Assembly: GCA_965230415.1 (NCBI GenBank)
Contig: CBDDKZ010000005.1
Location: forward strand, 3,534,001-3,598,000
Direction: 5' to 3'
DNA length: 64,000 nt
DNA from: CBDDKZ01 sp965230415
GTDB lineage: Bacteria; Bacteroidota; Bacteroidia; Cytophagales; JAAEPT01
A program made the translations under genes and the position numbers. Below the pieces are notes generated by a model. It did not search any database. It had not been told where the DNA came from and saw only the letters and a list, made by a program, of their open reading frames with translations. Position 1 is the first letter of the stretch. Each line of letters begins with the position of its first letter. Shown piece by piece: positions 59,588-64,000 of the stretch.

Positions 59588-60751
59588 CTACGCCGTTTTC
59601 AAATTTGTTAAATCACCTTTGTTGAACATGCGTTTAATTGTTGTCCAAACAGATGCCTTATTTCCAGAATCGAATTCTTTTTTACCTGTAATAGGAACAT
59701 TCAGATTGCGAGAAATTTCGTCGAGATACTTGTGGTAGGAGCGATTAAAGAGAAGGGAAAGCCCTTGGTGTTCATTACTTAAAGTGCTGTACAAACGACC
59801 TTGTTTCAAAACAAAATTATCGAGATTGAGCTCTTCGGTTTTATGTGGTAACAAAAATCGCTTATGTATCATCCTAATTTTAGTTTCACTTTTTTCCAAT
59901 TGTATTATTTTACCACGATTAATTGTCTGCCCTTTATTTTGGATGTAGGCTGTTAGAAATAGGGATGGTGCTGTTTGAAGTATTTTGTCTTTCTTTTTAA
60001 ACAAATTGATAATTGGATAGATGAAAAGGTATTTTGTCTTGTTTACCATCAAAGAGGCGCGCCTATAGAGGAGCAAGGCACTGATAAAAAAGAGGAGACA
60101 TATAACAAAAGAAAGTGTCGGACTAAAAATACTGATAGCTACGAACAGTACAGTGAAGACCATTTTTAAAATTTCAAGAATTGAATCTATAATAGGAACA
60201 GGAGAAATAAAGATGAGTATGTCTATAAAAAAGCGAACAGTCATTACCACAATTAAAAAATAAACGGATAGGAAAATAATGAGTGCAGTCTTAAAACTCA
60301 AGCTTATAAAACCTGCATGAAATGCCAGTTCTTTGCCTGCCGGTTCGTTGGAAAAGATCACAGGTGTGATAAATACTAATAGGTTAATAATTAGGGCTGC
60401 GTGTTTTGATAAGTAATTGTCAACCAATCCAATTGGTGCAGTTGCTTTGTTGGTTTTAACGAGAGTGCTTGTTATTGCAGTGAAGGTAAATAGCGTTCCG
60501 AAAATGATTACAACAAACCAGTTGTTGAAGAATGGATTTGTTGCTACAAAATCATTGTGCATGCCTAATTTTGAGCATAACGAGGTTAGAAAAACAGTTA
60601 AGTAGGGATTGATGCCCATAGGAGCCAGATGAGCAAAGTAATTAATAAATCTGTCGTTTTTGTGCAATGCATAGTTTATTTCCATGTGATTCTGCTGCGC
60701 AATTATGAGTAGGGGAAGCAATAATAAAAATAATACAAACAGCTTTTTCAT
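59588..60751 (-). CDS. Multi-pass membrane protein of unknown function
   Basis: The 387-residue protein has a signal-like start (MKKLFVLFLLLLPLLIIAQQ) and about five membrane spans between residues 75 and 235 (for example NWFVVIIFGTLFTFTAITSTLV, ALIINLLVFITPVIF, LIIFLSVYFLIVVMTVRFFI, MVFTVLFVAISIFSPTLSFVICLLFFISALLL). The last 150 residues are basic, cytoplasmic and end KASVWTTIKRMFNKGDLTNLKTA. I recognise no family. It lies between serA and ilvA without an operon link. Confidence 0.7.
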   Translation of the reverse strand: MKKLFVLFLLLLPLLIIAQQNHMEINYALHKNDRFINYFAHLAPMGINPYLTVFLTSLCSKLGMHNDFVATNPFFNNWFVVIIFGTLFTFTAITSTLVKTNKATAPIGLVDNYLSKHAALIINLLVFITPVIFSNEPAGKELAFHAGFISLSFKTALIIFLSVYFLIVVMTVRFFIDILIFISPVPIIDSILEILKMVFTVLFVAISIFSPTLSFVICLLFFISALLLYRRASLMVNKTKYLFIYPIINLFKKKDKILQTAPSLFLTAYIQNKGQTINRGKIIQLEKSETKIRMIHKRFLLPHKTEELNLDNFVLKQGRLYSTLSNEHQGLSLLFNRSYHKYLDEISRNLNVPITGKKEFDSGNKASVWTTIKRMFNKGDLTNLKTA

Positions 60752-60913
60752 TAGTTAATTTAATCAAAGATTGAAAGAATAAGATAGGTCTAATATCAGT
60801 ATTTGAACTATTTCATGCAAGAAACAATTGTCATAAGGTTAGTTGCCGTTGTATTGGTGAATGTTTATCTAAGCCTTTACTATAATTCGGATATGTGCTT
60901 TTAATAATATTGA

Positions 60914-60921
60914 TATATTTG
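60914..60921 (+). promoter_or_regulatory. Candidate -7 element of ilvA
   Basis: TATATTTG matches TAnnTTTG exactly and lies 36 bases before the ilvA ATG at 60958. The -33 region has no TTG at the consensus spacing. Confidence 0.5.
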
Positions 60922-60957
60922 TCGTTTGTAAAACACGGCTTAGTTTGAAATAGGACT

Positions 60958-62211
60958 ATGGAGAATCAAAAGATTGAGGTAGCTGATGTATTAAATGCCG
61001 CTGCAAGGCTTAAAAGTGTAATATTCCACACAGATCTGAAGAAGTATCACAATTTGTCAAAGCATTTTGAATGCGACCTGCGTTTTAAACGGGAGGATCT
61101 GCAAAAAGTAAGATCTTACAAGCTGCGTGGGGCTTATAATTTTATGTCTACTCAGTCCATTGATGATTTAAAGAAGGGTGTGGTGTGTGCCAGCGCCGGA
61201 AATCATGCGCAAGGAGTGGCTTTTAGTTGCGAAGAGCTAAAAGTACATGGAACAATATTTATGCCTTCAACTACTCCTAAACAAAAAGTAGATCAGGTAC
61301 GCATGTTTGGTAAAGCGTATGTGGAAATAATATTGGAAGGGGATACATACGACGATGCCTATAACCTGGCAATGGCACATTGCGAAAAAAGTGATGGTGT
61401 TTTTATACACCCTTTCGATGATTTGAAAGTCATTGAAGGACAGGCTACTGTCGGAAAAGAGATCTTTGAAGACTTTGATGGAGATATTGATTATTTGTTT
61501 CTTCCCATAGGTGGAGGGGGGTTGTGTGCCGGTGTGGGAAGTTACTTCCAAAAAGTTAGTCCAAAAACCAAAATAATCGGCGTTGAACCATCTGGTGCAC
61601 CCAGTATGAGCAAATCGATAGAGGCAGGGGAAATTGTGACTTTAAGCAATATGGATAAGTTTGTGGATGGGGCTGCTGTAGCCAGAGTGGGAGAACTCAA
61701 TTTCACTATTTGCAAAGATATTTTACACGATATTATTCAAATACCGGAAGGTAAAGTATGCTCATGGATTTTGAAGTTGTATACCGAAGAGGCTATTGTT
61801 GTTGAACCGGCCGGAGCCTTGGCTGTTGCAGCACTTGATTTCTATAGTGAAAAAATAAAAGGGAAAAAAGTTGTATGTATACTTAGTGGCAGTAATAATG
61901 AAATAGACAGGTTGCAGGAAATAAAGGAAAGGTCTCTGATATACGAGGGTTTAAAGCATTATTTCATAGTGAAATTTCCCCAAAGAGCAGGTGCTTTAAG
62001 AGAGTTTTTAGACGATGTTTTAGGTCCTGATGACGACATTACTTTGTTTGAATATGCAAAAAAGAGTAACAAAGAATCGGGCCCTGCCGTAGTAGGTATA
62101 GAGTTGAAACATAAAAAAGACTATGATTCGCTCATAAAAAGGATGAAAGAAAAAAAATTGAGCTATAAGTTATTAAACTCTGATCCGAACTTATTTGAAT
62201 ATTTCATTTAA
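60958..62211 (+). CDS. ilvA: Threonine ammonia-lyase (threonine dehydratase)
   Basis: The 417-residue PLP enzyme makes 2-oxobutanoate from threonine for isoleucine synthesis. It shows the PLP Lys in VRSYKLRGAYNFMS, VVCASAGNHAQGVAFSC, the glycine loop PIGGGGLCAGVGSYF, and CILSGSNNEIDRLQEI. The last 80 residues form one ACT-like regulatory domain (YFIVKFPQRAGALREFLDDVL). The length fits the shorter IlvA type rather than the 514-residue E. coli form. No other isoleucine gene is here. Confidence 0.93.
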   Translation: MENQKIEVADVLNAAARLKSVIFHTDLKKYHNLSKHFECDLRFKREDLQKVRSYKLRGAYNFMSTQSIDDLKKGVVCASAGNHAQGVAFSCEELKVHGTIFMPSTTPKQKVDQVRMFGKAYVEIILEGDTYDDAYNLAMAHCEKSDGVFIHPFDDLKVIEGQATVGKEIFEDFDGDIDYLFLPIGGGGLCAGVGSYFQKVSPKTKIIGVEPSGAPSMSKSIEAGEIVTLSNMDKFVDGAAVARVGELNFTICKDILHDIIQIPEGKVCSWILKLYTEEAIVVEPAGALAVAALDFYSEKIKGKKVVCILSGSNNEIDRLQEIKERSLIYEGLKHYFIVKFPQRAGALREFLDDVLGPDDDITLFEYAKKSNKESGPAVVGIELKHKKDYDSLIKRMKEKKLSYKLLNSDPNLFEYFI

Positions 62212-62296
62212 TCTTCTAAATGTAGTTTTAGGGAGAATTTGTGAAGTATTTTTCATAGCTTTAGTAATAGATTAAAAAAAGCCAACTAATTGCTCT

Positions 62297-62854
62297 ATGA
62301 TAGATGTTTTTAAACAATATGAACGAATGCAAGACAGCAATATTATGCTGTCGTTTAAAGGCGAAGTATCGTTCGATTTGGTGAAGTCTGTTTTAGACAT
62401 AATTGAGGGGAGGCTTGATTTAATCGAGCATAACCCAAAGACTAAGAAAAAAGTTTTCAATGTTTTAGTAGAATGCCTTCAAAATTTGGTGCATCATATT
62501 GAAGAAACAGAAGTCGATTTTGCAGGTATCGATCATGGTAAGACTGCCTTACTAATGATTTGGATGGATCCAAATGCCTATAATGTGGCAACAGGTAATT
62601 ATGTACTAAATGAAAACGTTGAAAAACTGGATAAATGGTTGCAGGAAATTAACTCTAATTCGAGAGATGAATTGAGAGATTTATATAAGCAAGTATTAAA
62701 CAATGGCCTATTCTCTGTAAAAGGAGGAGGAGGGCTTGGGTTTATTGATATTGCCCGAAAGTCTGGACAAAAGTTGGATTATCAATTTAAAAGAATTGAT
62801 GATAAATATTCTTTTTTCAGCTTTCAAATTCATGTACTTAAAGAAAATTCGTAA
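62297..62854 (+). CDS. SiaB-family protein kinase (DUF6272)
   Basis: The 185-residue protein resembles SiaB, an anti-sigma-factor-type Ser/Thr kinase that phosphorylates SiaC. The N-terminal part (VFKQYERMQDSNIMLSFKGEVSFDLVKSVLDIIE) matches the DUF6272 start, the ATP-site Asn is in VLVECLQNLVHHIE near residue 62, and a glycine-rich lid GGGGLGFIDIARKSG is at about 147. It is followed in 12 bases by the SiaC-type gene. In Pseudomonas the SiaABC module controls diguanylate cyclase SiaD and aggregation; the output here is unknown. Confidence 0.85.
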   Translation: MIDVFKQYERMQDSNIMLSFKGEVSFDLVKSVLDIIEGRLDLIEHNPKTKKKVFNVLVECLQNLVHHIEETEVDFAGIDHGKTALLMIWMDPNAYNVATGNYVLNENVEKLDKWLQEINSNSRDELRDLYKQVLNNGLFSVKGGGGLGFIDIARKSGQKLDYQFKRIDDKYSFFSFQIHVLKENS

Positions 62855-62865
62855 CATTTTAAAGC

Positions 62866-63240
62866 ATGGAGTCATTGATCATTGCAGAAACTAATTTAAC
62901 ACCCGCTATAAAATTCGATGGTGAGAATGGACAGTTGGCCTTGAAGGGAAGATCAATTCCAGAAAATTCATTGGAATTTTACCAACCGGTATATGAGTGG
63001 TTGGATGCTTATGTAGCAGATCCGGCTGATAAAACAGTCGTAAATATTCAATTTGATTATTTTAATACAAGTTCTTCCAAATGCATTCTTGATATCTTAA
63101 AACGTATTGATAAATTGGAACATAACGGAAAAGATGTACTCATTAAATGGTTTTATGATGAGAACGATGAAGATATGATGGAGGCTGGTGAAGATTATAG
63201 TGATTTGTTAGATGCACCTTTTGAATTGTTGGTGCTCTGA
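62866..63240 (+). CDS. SiaC-family regulatory phosphoprotein (DUF1987)
   Basis: The 124-residue protein matches DUF1987/SiaC: IKFDGENGQLALKGRSIPENSLEFYQPVYEWLDAYV, the phospho-acceptor region FDYFNTSSSKCILDILKRID and VLIKWFYDENDEDMMEAGEDY. In SiaC of Pseudomonas a Thr in the equivalent region is phosphorylated by SiaB and dephosphorylated by SiaA. No SiaA (SpoIIE-type phosphatase) gene is in the window. The gene is seven bases from the next one, so the three are one operon. Confidence 0.88.
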   Translation: MESLIIAETNLTPAIKFDGENGQLALKGRSIPENSLEFYQPVYEWLDAYVADPADKTVVNIQFDYFNTSSSKCILDILKRIDKLEHNGKDVLIKWFYDENDEDMMEAGEDYSDLLDAPFELLVL

Positions 63241-63247
63241 GTAGATT

Positions 63248-63808
63248 ATGGGAGGTAATAGTTCTAGTACTAAGAAGAAAAATCTGTTTGAACGTGAAGC
63301 ACGTATTCTTGCCAATGTGAAAAGTGCACTTGACGAGGACAACTTAACGTTTGATGAAACCAAGAAAGAACTACAATTATTAGCGGAAAATTACGAAGAA
63401 CTCGTAGACCAAAGTAAATTGATCACTAAGGTCAGTGATCGCCTTCAGAAGAAAATAAACAGAGCTAACGAGGCATTAGAGGAAAAGAATCTGGAGTTAC
63501 AGGAAACGTTAGATGCATTGACTCAAGCCAAGGTTGGACGAAGAGCTACTACCATTACTCTGGTTATTTTTGTAATCCTGTTTTTGGTAACTGAGGCGTT
63601 TCTGGAGCCTCCTATCGAACGTTTTGCACACAGTGTATTTGAAGGAAACGAAATTGCCGATGTTGCATTTAGTTTGGGAGTGAAAGGAGCTTTGGCCTTA
63701 TTACTTCGTCCAATTGAAAAGATTGTAGAAAGAATTCTTGTGAAGCAAGCTCAAACAAAAAAAGAGGAAGAGTTGGCACAGAAAAGAATGCAAGAGGTAA
63801 GAAACTGA
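63248..63808 (+). CDS. Coiled-coil membrane protein of the SiaBC operon
   Basis: The 186-residue protein has an N-terminal helical segment with NYEELVDQSKLITKVSDRLQKKINRAN, a pattern I associate with the region before cyclase or GGDEF domains in SiaBC-linked proteins, followed by coiled coil to about residue 95. Two hydrophobic spans follow (ATTITLVIFVILFLVTEAFL and VAFSLGVKGALALLLRPI), then a basic C-terminal helix. No catalytic domain is present. It seems to be a stand-alone membrane or coiled-coil partner that may read the state of SiaC; this is inferred from operon position and the shared pattern. Confidence 0.65.
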   Translation: MGGNSSSTKKKNLFEREARILANVKSALDEDNLTFDETKKELQLLAENYEELVDQSKLITKVSDRLQKKINRANEALEEKNLELQETLDALTQAKVGRRATTITLVIFVILFLVTEAFLEPPIERFAHSVFEGNEIADVAFSLGVKGALALLLRPIEKIVERILVKQAQTKKEEELAQKRMQEVRN

Positions 63809-63830
63809 TCGTTTAAAGAAATATATAAAT

Positions 63831-63861
63831 AAAAAAAGAGGCTAAAAGGCCTCTTTTTTTG
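63831..63861. terminator. Bidirectional terminator of the SiaBC operon
   Basis: AAAAAAGAGGC pairs with GCCTCTTTTTT (63849-63860) around a short loop. It ends the plus-strand SiaBC operon and probably also the minus-strand gene beginning outside the window and ending at 63879. Confidence 0.85.
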
Positions 63862-63878
63862 TTTAATAACTATGGCTT

Positions 63879-64000
63879 TTAGAGTCCTAAATCCTGCATA
63901 ATTCGATCGATTTTGTTTTCTAATGCCACATTTACACGATCGTAATCTGCTTTTGATTCTAAAGTTTGATTTACGCTCACATAAAACTTGATTTTCGGTT
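63879..64000 (-). CDS. C-terminal end of an unidentified protein, partial
   Basis: A minus-strand frame of about 40 codons enters from the right edge and ends at the TAA at 63879-63881. The visible end reads KIKFYVSVNQTLESKADYD and, after RV, NVALENKIDRIMQDLGL. It is mostly helical and charged, with no motif I can name. The 3' end is followed by the terminator at 63831-63861. The identity depends on sequence outside the window. Confidence 0.6.
   Translation of the reverse strand, partial: PKIKFYVSVNQTLESKADYDRVNVALENKIDRIMQDLGL

Noticed and set aside
1..64000. Insertion sequences, prophage genes, CRISPR arrays, restriction or defence islands, tRNA and rRNA genes
   Set aside because: No transposase, integrase, phage structural gene, spaced direct repeats, cas gene, restriction-modification gene or tRNA cloverleaf was recognised by eye. 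A tRNA or small-RNA search (tRNAscan-SE, Infernal) would be needed to exclude them fully.

Overview
The window reads as a housekeeping segment of a Bacteroidetes (Bacteroidota) chromosome, probably a marine or gliding Cytophagales-type organism; the order is an inference. The evidence is an AT-rich sequence, a secreted protein with a gliding-motility/type IX secretion (T9SS) C-terminal domain, the parA-parB-DUF5683-dapB-lepB gene order, the SiaB/SiaC (DUF6272/DUF1987) pair, many small outer-membrane barrel proteins, and promoters matching the Bacteroidetes pattern (TTG, 19-20 bp, TAnnTTTG), seen most clearly upstream of pdhB, rpsF and the M48 protease gene. No rRNA, tRNA, insertion sequence, prophage or CRISPR array was recognised.

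Layout. 1-6.9 kb: the start of an M23 peptidase gene, an FAH-family hydrolase, a small lipoprotein, an ABC-F ATPase, a DCC-family protein, parE and an unusual cobalamin-binding/radical-SAM-like protein without cluster cysteines. 6.9-7.4 kb: a gene-poor gap holding a probable remnant of a T9SS sorting domain. 7.4-11.5 kb: a CHAT-protease/TPR gene coupled to two tandem paralogous outer-membrane proteins. 11.6-21.6 kb: pdhB, an OmpA/TPR lipoprotein, a PspC-like protein, a hisS - gliding protein - ybaB - glycosyltransferase run, a methyltransferase-apaG pair and ung. 21.6-28.7 kb: a long minus-strand run of UPF0173 hydrolase, parA, parB, DUF5683, dapB and two tandem signal peptidase I genes. 28.8-31.7 kb: an oligopeptide-binding lipoprotein and two paralogous small secreted proteins. 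32-33 kb: the rpsF-rpsR-rplI operon.

33-47.7 kb: a double-thioredoxin secreted protein, a coiled-coil membrane protein, kdsA, a HAD phosphatase beside an APH-like kinase, typA, an M48 protease coupled to a predicted barrel protein, a GH26-like lipoprotein, a membrane chemoreceptor-like protein and an orphan ModA. 47.7-54.7 kb: leuS, a DUF6089-like barrel, an RND/MMPL exporter and a TVP38-family protein. 54.7-62.2 kb: amino-acid metabolism, with a cystathionine gamma-synthase/lyase, serC, a SerB-SerA fusion and ilvA. 62.3-64 kb: a SiaB-SiaC-membrane coiled-coil operon and the end of an unidentified minus-strand gene.

Most genes are conserved housekeeping functions. The least explained parts are the CHAT/outer-membrane operon, the cysteine-less radical-SAM-like protein, the third gene of the SiaBC operon, the two paralogous 163/167-residue secreted proteins and the T9SS-tail remnant.
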